From positions 1 to 6,326 of the forward strand of contig JBLHUT010000209.1 of the NCBI GenBank assembly GCA_047629975.1: a DNA stretch of 6,326 nucleotides. Direction: 5' to 3'. Positions 1 through 5,810 of the stretch are shown here, in pieces. The DNA is from JBLHUT01 sp047629975. Lineage in GTDB: Bacteria > Pseudomonadota > Alphaproteobacteria > Rhodobacterales > Rhodobacteraceae. The notes beneath the pieces were generated by a model. The model had not been told where the DNA came from. It did no database searches and saw only the letters and a list, made by a program, of their open reading frames with translations. Each line of letters starts with the position of its first letter. Position 1 is the first letter of the stretch. Made by a program: the position numbers and the translations under genes.

Positions 1-311
1 ATCAGCATCGCACAGGCTTGCACGCATTCGGAAAAGCCCTTGATAGTGCCGCCCAATGCCTGAAACTTTGCTTCGATAACAAGCAACCGGAGATCACGGG
101 TTTTGTCCAGTAAGCCGGCAATGGCTGCGACTTCGGATTTTAGATTGATCTCTTTGCGGTCAAAGGGCTGCCCCCCCGACAAAAACCGCTCGGGTATACG
201 CGCCAGGGCTTCGTAATAATAATCGATATAGGCATCGTCGCCCTCGACTTCGAGATCGGCCCCACATGGAAGGTCAGCAGAAACTGGTTCTAAAAGTTTG
301 TCAAATCGCAT
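1..311 (-). CDS. tssA: TssA, T6SS ImpA-type cap/baseplate protein (N-terminal part only)
   Basis: TssA proteins act in the cytoplasm, where they prime baseplate and sheath assembly and in some lineages stay at the distal sheath end as a cap. The minus-strand frame from ATG at 311 is open to the window edge, giving 103 complete codons. The protein begins MRFDKLLEPVSADLPCGADL; the LLEPVS...PCGADLE stretch (residues 6-21) is the signature opening of the ImpA N-terminal domain. The later LLDKTRDLRLLVIEAKF segment (67-83) matches the helix following it in that family. An in-frame TGA lies at 374-372 and no ATG or GTG occurs between it and 311, so this start is well supported. The Shine-Dalgarno is weak (GGGG about 6 bases upstream). 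A strong terminator sits immediately upstream, so how the gene is transcribed is unclear. The C-terminal domain that defines the TssA subclass is outside the window. The family is recognised by eye. Confidence 0.85.
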   Translation of the reverse strand, partial: MRFDKLLEPVSADLPCGADLEVEGDDAYIDYYYEALARIPERFLSGGQPFDRKEINLKSEVAAIAGLLDKTRDLRLLVIEAKFQALGGTIKGFSECVQACAML

Positions 312-326
312 GAATGCCCCGGAAAC

Positions 327-356
327 AAAAAAAATGCCGCCCCGTGAAGGGACGGC
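327..356 (-). terminator. Intrinsic terminator after the OmpA-domain gene
   Basis: On the minus strand GCCGTCCC (356-349) pairs with GGGGCGGC (343-336) over 8 bp with one G-T wobble, around the 5-base loop TTCAC. One A and then eight consecutive T follow (334-327). This is a textbook rho-independent terminator in the direction of the OmpA-domain gene, whose stop codon ends 32 bases upstream. In the plus direction the hairpin is followed by A residues, so it is not bidirectional. The T-tract ends 15 bases before the tssA ATG, which makes it a possible attenuator for tssA as well. Confidence 0.85.
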
Positions 357-388
357 AAAAAACAGCCTACGTCAAGACGAACCGGACT

Positions 389-901
389 TTAGTTCAGGTC
401 TATCCGAAGTTCGACACGACGATTTTCAGGATCAAGAGGGTCGCCGGTGCGCGGTGCGCTTTCGCCCATGCCAAGCGACGTGAGCCGTTCGGAGGAAACG
501 CCCTGATCAATCAGGAACTGCTGCACAGACGCGGCGCGGTCGTTCGACAGCGTGTCGTTATATCCGTCTCCGCCGCGGGCATCGGTATGCCCTTCAACCA
601 CAAAGCTTGCACGCTTCAGGCGGTCGTCTTTCAGCGCAGAGGCGAAAACCGCAAGGTTTTCTTTTGCTTGCTCTGTCAGGTCAGCAGAATCGAGTTCGAA
701 ATTGATGAGCATATCCATGCCCTTGGGCTTGGCTGGTGCACATTCGGCGGCTGTTCCGATACAAATGCCGCGGTTCAGGCCAAGGTCGACAGAATCGACA
801 AGGAAACCGACAACATCGTCAGCCGAAAAGGTAGCCTGCTGTGCTGTGGCCGAAAATGCCGGAGACAAAGCCAATACCGATATCATAAGGAGGCGGCGCA
901 T
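389..901 (-). CDS. Secreted OmpA-domain peptidoglycan-binding protein, T6SS-associated
   Basis: A small periplasmic protein (170 aa) that probably binds peptidoglycan non-covalently and could anchor or position the T6SS. Residues 1-20 form a Sec signal peptide (MRRLL, a hydrophobic stretch, then a SATA-QQ cleavage site). There is no lipobox cysteine, so it should be soluble rather than a lipoprotein. The OmpA C-terminal domain spans about 62-168: INFELDSADL opens it, GHTDARGGDGYND (104-116) carries the Asp (D107), LSNDRAASV (118-126) carries the Arg (R122) that contacts diaminopimelate, and NRRVE closes it. Two cysteines (C47, C54) precede the domain and could form a disulfide. I chose ATG 901 because GGGTGA lies 8 bases upstream and the predicted promoter starts transcripts near 929. 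ATG 925 (MKQRVIII...) would then be nearly leaderless, and the TTG at 964 lies inside the -35 box. The gene has its own promoter and terminator. It is related to TagL/OmpA-like T6SS accessories but lacks a TssL part or membrane helix. Confidence 0.85.
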   Translation of the reverse strand: MRRLLMISVLALSPAFSATAQQATFSADDVVGFLVDSVDLGLNRGICIGTAAECAPAKPKGMDMLINFELDSADLTEQAKENLAVFASALKDDRLKRASFVVEGHTDARGGDGYNDTLSNDRAASVQQFLIDQGVSSERLTSLGMGESAPRTGDPLDPENRRVELRIDLN

Positions 902-935
902 AATAATAATCACCCGTTGTTTCATAACTGCATCA

Positions 936-964
936 AAGGTACGGATTGCGCCCCTCGATGTCAA
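936..964 (-). promoter_or_regulatory. Sigma70-type promoter of the OmpA-domain gene
   Basis: Minus-strand TTGACA (964-959) is a perfect -35 box. After exactly 17 bases comes TACCTT (941-936), a poor to moderate -10 box (first, second and last positions match). Transcription would start near 929, giving a leader of about 28 bases before ATG 901. The element lies in the 98-bp gap between tagH and the OmpA-domain gene. The -10 mismatch keeps confidence moderate. Confidence 0.55.
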
Positions 965-999
965 GGTTCTGACCCTGCTTGCGTGTCCGTGCTAGGCGT

Positions 1000-2616
1000 T
1001 TATTCGCCTTTCGAGGCGTCATCGTAGGCGTCTGAAAAATACGCCAGAAACACATCGAGCATTCCGTTTTCATAGGGATGGGTCTTTGAATCCCAGCGAT
1101 CAACATAAATTTCCCACGCTTTCGCGGCCTTAGAGCTGAACCGGCTGCTTTCGACCTTGGATTCCACAGATTCCGGACTCAGATCCTCGATAAGACGCGC
1201 CAACGCGGGCTGCATCGCTGCGGTCAGGGCGAACTGGTGTTTTTTAACGTCATCGAAAGACGCTTGAACAGCGTGCGCACCGCGCTGATATCCGGGCCGT
1301 CCGGGGCCGAACATCACCTCAAGCGCTTCTCCGGCGGTCGGGATGAATTTCATCGGATTGTTGGCATCGTATTCGAGCATGGTCCGGCTGCCGCTTTTGA
1401 CCATTTTCTTGGCCGCGGCGCGCGCGCGCAACAAACCGGCAAGCTCTGCGGCCATAATGCGCAGGGATTGCCCGATTTCATAGCCCAAAGCAGCGGGGTC
1501 CACCCCGTTCAGGGCGTTCGGCTGCATGCCAGCGCCCTCGCACAGAGCACGAAGCAACGCGCTGTCGTCGGCAGGTTGTGCGGGCGGCGGGGCAACGGGC
1601 TGTCGGGGTGCGGATCGCGCCGCGGGCGCGCCAAAGCCCTCCGAGGGGGGGGCTTGTTCGGGGCGCGGGGCCTGTGCAGGCGGGGCGGCTGGCCGATGGA
1701 TTTCAGGAGGCGTGGTGTGCTCGGGAGCGCCGAAAGGCGACCCTTCGGCGACGGCAGGTCTGTGGCTGACCGGCGGAGCCTGCGGTGGTTGGGCAGGTGG
1801 GCTTCCGAAGGGGCTCGCGGGGGCTGCGGGCGCTGATCCGAACGGGCTTGCGCCTTGTCCCTGGTCGCCGAACGGGCTGGCGGGAGGGGTGTCAAAGGGG
1901 CTTGTTGCGGGGGGGGCACCAAACGCCGAGGGTTGTGCGGGCGTCTGGGCCGGCGCCTGTGCTGGGGGCGCTGCAAAGGGCGAGTCGGCGGGCTGTTCGG
2001 GTGCGGGGGTCCCGAAGGGAGAGCCGGCTGCTTGTGGGGGGCTTTGCGGGCTTGGGGCAGGGGTCCCGAAATCGGCCACCGGAATATGCTGGTCTCCGAA
2101 ATCCGACAGCCGTTCTGCCGGGCGTGGACGCGGGTCGAAACTTGCCGGCTCCGGGGCGGAGGTGCTGCCGCCCATGGACCAGATATCGCCCCCGCCACCA
2201 GACGGTGCACTGGGCGCTGCGGGCGTATCAAAACCGGAGGCGGCCGGAAATCCGGACGAAAATGCCGAGGCCGGCGGCGGTGCGGGGGCGGCTGGTGCGC
2301 CGGCGCCCAGAGAAACGATAACCAGATAATGTCCGATTTGCAGCTTGTCGCCCTGCTGAAGGTGATGGGGGCTTTTGACCCGCATCGAGGCGCCATTTAC
2401 AAAAGTGCCGTTGGTCGAGACATCGTACAGATAATAATCGCCGTTTTCATACCTGATTTCGATATGGCAACTGGACACAAAGCGGTTCGGATCCGGCAGG
2501 GTCCAATCCATGCTGGGATCGCGGCCGATTTCGAAGCCGCGCTTGTCAGCGCTGAATTCAACGGGACCGCCATCTTCAAGATGGGTCTGATTGTCGATGC
2601 GAAGGCTCAGGCTCAT
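1000..2616 (-). CDS. tagH: TagH-like FHA-domain T6SS accessory protein with long Pro/Ala linker
   Basis: A 538-aa cytoplasmic protein of the T6SS-associated FHA class, which reads phospho-threonine marks in the post-translational control of T6SS assembly. The N-terminal FHA domain spans about residues 3-102: GFEIGRD holds the conserved Gly-Arg (31-32), VSSCHIEI (47-54) is the phosphopeptide loop, and DVSTNGTFVNG (65-75) is the diagnostic Asn-Gly loop. In VSSCH, a Ser replaces the usual Arg of VSRxH. Residues 105-349 form a low-complexity Pro/Ala linker with SPFG-like repeats. Residues 350-535 are the conserved C-terminal domain of T6SS FHA proteins, including SGSRTMLEYDANNPMKFIP (408-426) and WEIYVDRWDSKTHPYENGML (501-520). 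I use ATG 2616 because it opens directly into the FHA domain; the longer frame would begin at a TTG (2673) with unconserved residues. The Shine-Dalgarno (GGTAGA) is weak. No PpkA-type kinase or PppA-type phosphatase gene is in the window, so the regulatory partner is unseen. Confidence 0.87.
   Translation of the reverse strand: MSLSLRIDNQTHLEDGGPVEFSADKRGFEIGRDPSMDWTLPDPNRFVSSCHIEIRYENGDYYLYDVSTNGTFVNGASMRVKSPHHLQQGDKLQIGHYLVIVSLGAGAPAAPAPPPASAFSSGFPAASGFDTPAAPSAPSGGGGDIWSMGGSTSAPEPASFDPRPRPAERLSDFGDQHIPVADFGTPAPSPQSPPQAAGSPFGTPAPEQPADSPFAAPPAQAPAQTPAQPSAFGAPPATSPFDTPPASPFGDQGQGASPFGSAPAAPASPFGSPPAQPPQAPPVSHRPAVAEGSPFGAPEHTTPPEIHRPAAPPAQAPRPEQAPPSEGFGAPAARSAPRQPVAPPPAQPADDSALLRALCEGAGMQPNALNGVDPAALGYEIGQSLRIMAAELAGLLRARAAAKKMVKSGSRTMLEYDANNPMKFIPTAGEALEVMFGPGRPGYQRGAHAVQASFDDVKKHQFALTAAMQPALARLIEDLSPESVESKVESSRFSSKAAKAWEIYVDRWDSKTHPYENGMLDVFLAYFSDAYDDASKGE
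1570..2304 (-). repeat. SPFG-repeat low-complexity linker coding region in tagH
   Basis: This part encodes TagH residues 105-349, almost entirely Pro, Ala, Ser, Gly and Gln. A short motif of the type Ser-Pro/Ala-Phe-Gly/Ala/Asp followed by small residues and Pro recurs, beginning at residues 199, 212, 230, 239, 247, 257, 268 and 293, with a related GFGAPAA at 327. The spacing is irregular (8 to 25 residues). The phenylalanines are the only bulky residues in most of the linker. The DNA carries two runs of eight C on the coding strand (1909-1916 and 1645-1652), and it generates several long overlapping shadow reading frames. Confidence 0.8.
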
Positions 2617-2864
2617 TTTGTATCTACCGTCTTGTCGGCGGCTCTTGGGTGGGGGCGCGCCGGTACTGTGCAACTAGGTGTCCGCGCGCCGCGACACAGC
2701 AGGTGACGGGCAGGGGCAGGCCCATGTGCGCATAGTCACAGTTATGGCGTAGTTTCGGGTTGTTGCAAGCCCAGCGGCATCACACCGTTGCGATAACGGG
2801 CAAATTCAATGTAATTTCCGTGGCTCGTGACCGCCCGAGGGCCGCGGCGTGGCTTTGGCCTGTG
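2617..2864. other. Gap between the DUF6931-like gene and tagH
   Basis: These 248 bases lack a credible gene. They hold a candidate tagH promoter (2741-2768) and a small inverted repeat, CCGTT-N5-AACGG (2785-2799). The inner GTTGCG of that repeat recurs in the larger inverted repeat upstream of vgrG. GC-rich potential pairings around 2830-2860, just after the DUF6931-like stop codon, are not followed by a T-run, so I do not call an intrinsic terminator. Confidence 0.5.
2741..2768 (-). promoter_or_regulatory. Candidate sigma70-type promoter for tagH
   Basis: Minus-strand TTGCAA (2768-2763, 4 of 6 matches to TTGACA) is followed after 16 bases by CATAAC (2746-2741, 4 of 6 matches to TATAAT). Transcription would start near 2734, leaving an untranslated leader of about 118 bases before ATG 2616. 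It is plausible because the preceding gene ends about 100 bp upstream of it, but the match is not strong. Confidence 0.35.
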
Positions 2865-3452
2865 TTAACTGTCTTCGCTCAGCTTGATGGCCATTCTTGC
2901 AAAGCGGTCAAGCTGTTGCTCGCGTTGGTTCACGTCTACGCGTGCCAGTAGGGATAGCACCCCGGCATTGACGGCCCGCGCTGTCAGGTGCGGCGGCGGC
3001 GGTACGGGGGGCATATCGGGTCCTACCATCGAGCCGCCAGACCAGCCTGCGCCAAAGGCAACCCAGACGCCGGGGGTCTTTGCCGCGCTTTCCATAGCAG
3101 CATCAAGCGCGGCATAGCGGTTTTCTTCATCCGGATTGGCCACCCATTGTGCGGCCAGCTCCAGCATCTGAAGGTCGGCGCTGTCCAGAAGGGTTTCATC
3201 CTGACGCAAGCATTCATGGGCCCACCAAACGGAAAACCGCCGCGGCAGCACATAAGCGCAAAAGCTGATGGCCTCTTCGGGGGTGGGGCTGGCCAGCAAG
3301 GTATTGATAAACGTCACAGTATCCTGATCGCCGGGTGTGGCGGTGACGTCTTCCGAAATCTCCGGAATGTTCAAAAAGAGATCCGAAGCCTTGTCAAAGC
3401 GCAGGTTGCGCCGTTTCTCGCCGGCTCCGGTGCCTATTGGTGCATCGTTCAT
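2865..3452 (-). CDS. DUF6931-like T6SS-associated protein
   Basis: I recognise this 195-aa protein as resembling the uncharacterised DUF6931 family found beside VgrG and T6SS genes; its biochemical role is not known. There is no signal peptide or membrane helix, so it should be cytoplasmic unless exported with the spike. The conserved-looking core is RRFSVWWAHECLR (71-83), then AAQWVANPDEENRYAALDAA (100-119), then TPGVWVAFGAGWSGGSM (126-142). A proline stretch (VPPPPH, 150-155) leads into ARAVNAGVLSLLARV (158-172) and a charged C-terminal helix. The ATG at 3452 has a strong Shine-Dalgarno (AGGGG, 7 bases upstream) that overlaps the vgrG stop, so the two genes are almost certainly co-translated. 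A spike-loading adaptor, a chaperone or a cargo protein are all possible. I infer only that its amount is tied to VgrG. The Trp-rich and Gly-rich core does not match a catalytic motif known to me. Confidence 0.8.
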   Translation of the reverse strand: MNDAPIGTGAGEKRRNLRFDKASDLFLNIPEISEDVTATPGDQDTVTFINTLLASPTPEEAISFCAYVLPRRFSVWWAHECLRQDETLLDSADLQMLELAAQWVANPDEENRYAALDAAMESAAKTPGVWVAFGAGWSGGSMVGPDMPPVPPPPHLTARAVNAGVLSLLARVDVNQREQQLDRFARMAIKLSEDS

Positions 3453-3459
3453 TTTGCCA

Positions 3460-3465
3460 CCCCTA
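3460..3465 (-). promoter_or_regulatory. Shine-Dalgarno overlapping the vgrG stop codon
   Basis: The vgrG stop TAG (3465-3463) is embedded in TAGGGG, whose AGGGG (3464-3460) lies 7 bases before ATG 3452 of the DUF6931-like gene. A ribosome terminating on vgrG therefore sits on the next gene's ribosome binding site, an arrangement typical of translational coupling. Confidence 0.75.
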
Positions 3466-5406
3466 GTTTATTTTGACCAAGGCGCCTTGAATCGTCATGA
3501 TGCCTCCGGCCTTGTGGGTGGCCATGGCACCGCCGCTGGAGGTCAGCATTGCGGAGGCCTTTATGTCGACATTGATGCCATTTATTTTGATGCCGGTCGC
3601 ATCGATCTTGACAGTGTTGGGACCTACCTTGAGCTCGATTGATTTCTTCGACTCGATCTTCACGCCCATGTTGTCTTTTATGGTCGTGGAACCCTTTATT
3701 GTCAGGGCTTCGTTGCCGCTTATCTTGGTCGTGCGCTTTCCGCCAATCTCCAACGTCTCGTCCTTGGAAATTTCTGTTGCGCGCTTGTTCTTGATGATCA
3801 GTTTTTCGTCTTTGCCGATGGTGCTGGTGCGGGTGTTGTCGATTTCGCGTGTTTCATCGTTCAAGACCTTGGTCAGCATGTCTTTCTGGGCGTGCTGGCG
3901 GAACAACTCCTTGTCCTTTGTGTCGTCAAAGGCCAGCTCGTTATAGCCGCTACCCCCTTTGGTGCTGTAGGACTTTATCCCGCTGATATTCTTGTTTTTC
4001 GGAAGAGCATACGGGGGCATGTTTTCGGCATTGTAGACGCAGCCGACCACAAGTGGCTGGTCGGGATCGCCTTCTATGAAGTCAACCACCACTTCCATGC
4101 CGACCCTCGGGATGTTCATCGCGCCCCATTTGTTGCCGGCCCACATCTGGGCAACCCTGCAACGCATGGAGTGCTGTTTGTCTTTTTCTTCCTGCGTCCC
4201 GCGGTCCCAATGGAACTTGACAAGGATACGCCCCCATTCGTCGCAATCGATCTCGTCGCCCTTGTTGGACTTTTCGGTGGTCACAACAGCCGTTTGTGGC
4301 CCGCTTACACGACTAAGCGGTGTCTTGCGTGGCCCGACATAATCATCCTCGACATTGAAAAAGGTATAGGTGCCGTCATAGATAGTGTCGGAACCTACAC
4401 TCGACGAGCCATATTCCTGTGGGCCGAAACGGTGTGTGGCGCGCAGGCAAAGCCACTGGTCCCCGTCAGATCCCTCAACTCCGTCCACGAAGACCCGCAT
4501 TCCGCTGCTCAGGCTTATCAGATTGCCTTTGGCGATCACGTGGTTGTCTTCGGACAGTTCTTGGTCAAGGTGGATTCTGGCGACCTTTTTGCTGGCCCCC
4601 TGGGTCAGGGACTGGCCGGGATAGTGGTACGTCTCGATGTCGGAGAAGTCGTAACGGTTTTCGCCGGCCTGATCGCCCGGCATCGAGGCATCCGGCTTTT
4701 TGAAGTTGTAATCGGTGATGGTGACCTTGCCGGTCGTCAAGCGGCGATTGACGCCCCAAGCGGTAAGAATTTCCTCGTCGCGGGTTCCGATGTTGGCTGT
4801 GGGGTAAAAATTCCGGCTATTACCCGCAATTTTAGCGAAGTCGTCGTTATTGCCTGTAATATGAAGAACGCAATCCGAACCGGTGGTGTCGAAGAAGTAG
4901 TTGTAGCCGAACCGCTCCATCAGACGGCAGCAAAAGTCGTAGTCCGTTTCGCGATACTGCACCGTATATTCCAGCGCATCACCGGGGGGGGCGGAAATCT
5001 CGATCTTGCCACCGTACCGTCCAAGAACCGTTTCGATAATTTCGGTCACGGTTTTCTGGTGAAAGATCCTCTGGTCCCGCCGTTTGGTTGCCAGCCAGAA
5101 CCACGGGCGCAGCACAAGGCTGTAGGAATAGACGAAGTCTTTGTCGACCTGTCCGTTCCAGCGTGCCTCGACGCAAGTGCCATGAAACCATTTGGTTTCT
5201 TCTATCGGGGTCTCTATTTCAACCGAGACTTGCGTGCCGATCAAATTGTCCATTTCGATCGCCGAATTATGAGAAACAGCATCAATGTGGTATTCGAATA
5301 ATTCGTTGACGCCGTCGGATCCACGAAATGTGACAAGGCACAATTCGTCCTGTCCAAGAGCGGTAACAAGCCGCCCCGAGAGATTGTCTTGTGATAACTT
5401 AACCAT
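3463..5406 (-). CDS. vgrG: VgrG spike protein of the type VI secretion system
   Basis: VgrG (TssI) trimerises into the needle tip that sits on the Hcp tube and is fired into target cells. The 647-aa length is that of an unfused VgrG. Residues 1 to about 370 are the gp27-like base, with the typical YRETDYDFCCRLMERFGYNY motif (151-170). The gp5-type OB-fold covers about 380-460: GDEIDCDEWGRILVKFHWDR (383-402), then MWAGNKWGAMNIPRVGMEVV (421-440), then FIEGDPDQPLVVGCVYN (443-459). KSYSTKGGSGYNELAFDD (478-495) leads into the beta-helical tail (about 511-647), which ends ...TIQGALVKIN. No C-terminal effector domain follows, so cargo would be carried through PAAR, adaptors or Hcp. ATG 5406 fits the N-terminus of the family; its Shine-Dalgarno is poor. 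A C8 tract on the coding strand (4984-4991, residues 139-142) is intact in frame. The gene is first in its operon and diverges from the surface-protein gene. Confidence 0.95.
   Translation of the reverse strand: MVKLSQDNLSGRLVTALGQDELCLVTFRGSDGVNELFEYHIDAVSHNSAIEMDNLIGTQVSVEIETPIEETKWFHGTCVEARWNGQVDKDFVYSYSLVLRPWFWLATKRRDQRIFHQKTVTEIIETVLGRYGGKIEISAPPGDALEYTVQYRETDYDFCCRLMERFGYNYFFDTTGSDCVLHITGNNDDFAKIAGNSRNFYPTANIGTRDEEILTAWGVNRRLTTGKVTITDYNFKKPDASMPGDQAGENRYDFSDIETYHYPGQSLTQGASKKVARIHLDQELSEDNHVIAKGNLISLSSGMRVFVDGVEGSDGDQWLCLRATHRFGPQEYGSSSVGSDTIYDGTYTFFNVEDDYVGPRKTPLSRVSGPQTAVVTTEKSNKGDEIDCDEWGRILVKFHWDRGTQEEKDKQHSMRCRVAQMWAGNKWGAMNIPRVGMEVVVDFIEGDPDQPLVVGCVYNAENMPPYALPKNKNISGIKSYSTKGGSGYNELAFDDTKDKELFRQHAQKDMLTKVLNDETREIDNTRTSTIGKDEKLIIKNKRATEISKDETLEIGGKRTTKISGNEALTIKGSTTIKDNMGVKIESKKSIELKVGPNTVKIDATGIKINGINVDIKASAMLTSSGGAMATHKAGGIMTIQGALVKIN
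3679..3861 (-). repeat. Four 16-residue repeats in the VgrG beta-helix tail
   Basis: VgrG residues 516-576 read as tandem 16-residue units starting at N516, K532, K548 and G564, the last unit incomplete. The shared pattern is Asp/Asn-Glu at positions 2-3, an Ile at position 7, Arg at 11 (first three units), Thr at 13 and Ile-Ser/Gly at 15-16. Examples are KDEKLIIKNKRATEIS and KDETLEIGGKRTTKIS. This fits the intertwined triple-stranded beta-helix of gp5/VgrG needles. The repeat is clear in protein but diverged in DNA. Confidence 0.75.
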
Positions 5407-5810
5407 GAGCGGAGATCTCGCTATGTCGATTTCAAAATAAAAACGCCGAGTGAAAAAGTCCGGCTGTTTGGTCGAAAAATAACTTCTGCAGACACACTTA
5501 CATGCAGATCGGATTTGTGCAAGTGCGCGCTCCCTTGCGCGGTGCTTTGGGCGTGCGGCACGAGCAGCGGCGCGGATGGGGCGTCAAAAGTTAAAAATCC
5601 GTTAATCCGCTGGTCTTCGTGCCTGTCGGGTCGGGCATCGCGCGGGGTGTTTTGTTGCGCAATCGCAACAAATGCGCGGGCCGTTGGTTTTGTTGGCGAT
5701 ACATGTCTTGGATCGTGAAGAAACGTGTTGAGGCGACAAGCCTTCCGACCTAAGGTTGTAGCCAAATATATATAGTTGCTCGCCCACGAGCTCACAGGGG
5801 ACATTCAGAA
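5407..5810. other. Divergent intergenic region between vgrG and the surface-protein gene
   Basis: These 404 bases contain no reading frame I believe; a 127-codon minus frame here has low-complexity content unlike any family. The left 130 bp, next to vgrG, are AT-richer with A/T runs and include a short palindrome GAGATCTC (5412-5419) just before vgrG. A six-base inverted repeat TCTGCA-N12-TGCAGA lies at 5485-5508. The middle holds the TTTGTTG half-site cluster. Near the right end, TATAGT (5771-5776, 5 of 6 matches to a -10 box) within an AT-rich stretch may be part of the plus-strand promoter, but no good -35 box is placed 16-18 bases upstream. I could not identify a vgrG promoter with confidence. 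Confidence 0.6.
5640..5695. promoter_or_regulatory. Operator-like cluster with a 22-bp inverted repeat
   Basis: TTTGTTGCG (5651-5659) and CGCAACAAA (5664-5672) are perfect 9-bp inverted arms around CAAT. A third TTTGTTG follows in direct orientation at 5689-5695. GCGCGGG also occurs twice (5640-5646 and 5674-5680), each upstream of a direct TTTGTTG. The symmetric arms without a following T-run favour a protein-binding operator over a terminator. The cluster lies about 115 bp upstream of the plus-strand start codon and about 235 bp upstream of vgrG, so it could act on either gene. The bound regulator is unknown. Confidence 0.5.

Noticed and set aside
902..964. Longer OmpA-domain protein starting at TTG 964 or ATG 925
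   Set aside because: TTG 964 lies inside the -35 box, ATG 925 is almost at the predicted transcript start and lacks a Shine-Dalgarno, and the signal peptide begins naturally at ATG 901.
2617..2673. Longer TagH starting at TTG 2673
   Set aside because: The extra 19 residues are unlike the FHA family and ATG 2616 opens directly into the domain.
1509..2706. Several long open frames on both strands over the tagH linker
   Set aside because: The Pro/Ala-rich GC-biased linker leaves other frames open; their translations are low-complexity and the FHA and C-terminal domains fix the true frame.
3892..5301. A 469-codon plus-strand open frame antisense to vgrG
   Set aside because: It lies wholly opposite the convincing VgrG frame, resembles no family, and is explained by the GC-rich codon pattern of vgrG.
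5430..5466. Possible terminator or attenuator in the vgrG leader (GCCG...CGGC followed by a T-rich stretch on the minus strand)
   Set aside because: Only four clean base pairs around a 12-base loop, with mismatches inside; too weak to call.
5421..5804. 127-codon minus-strand frame in the divergent intergenic region
   Set aside because: No recognisable family, no convincing start signal, and it covers the operator-like repeats.
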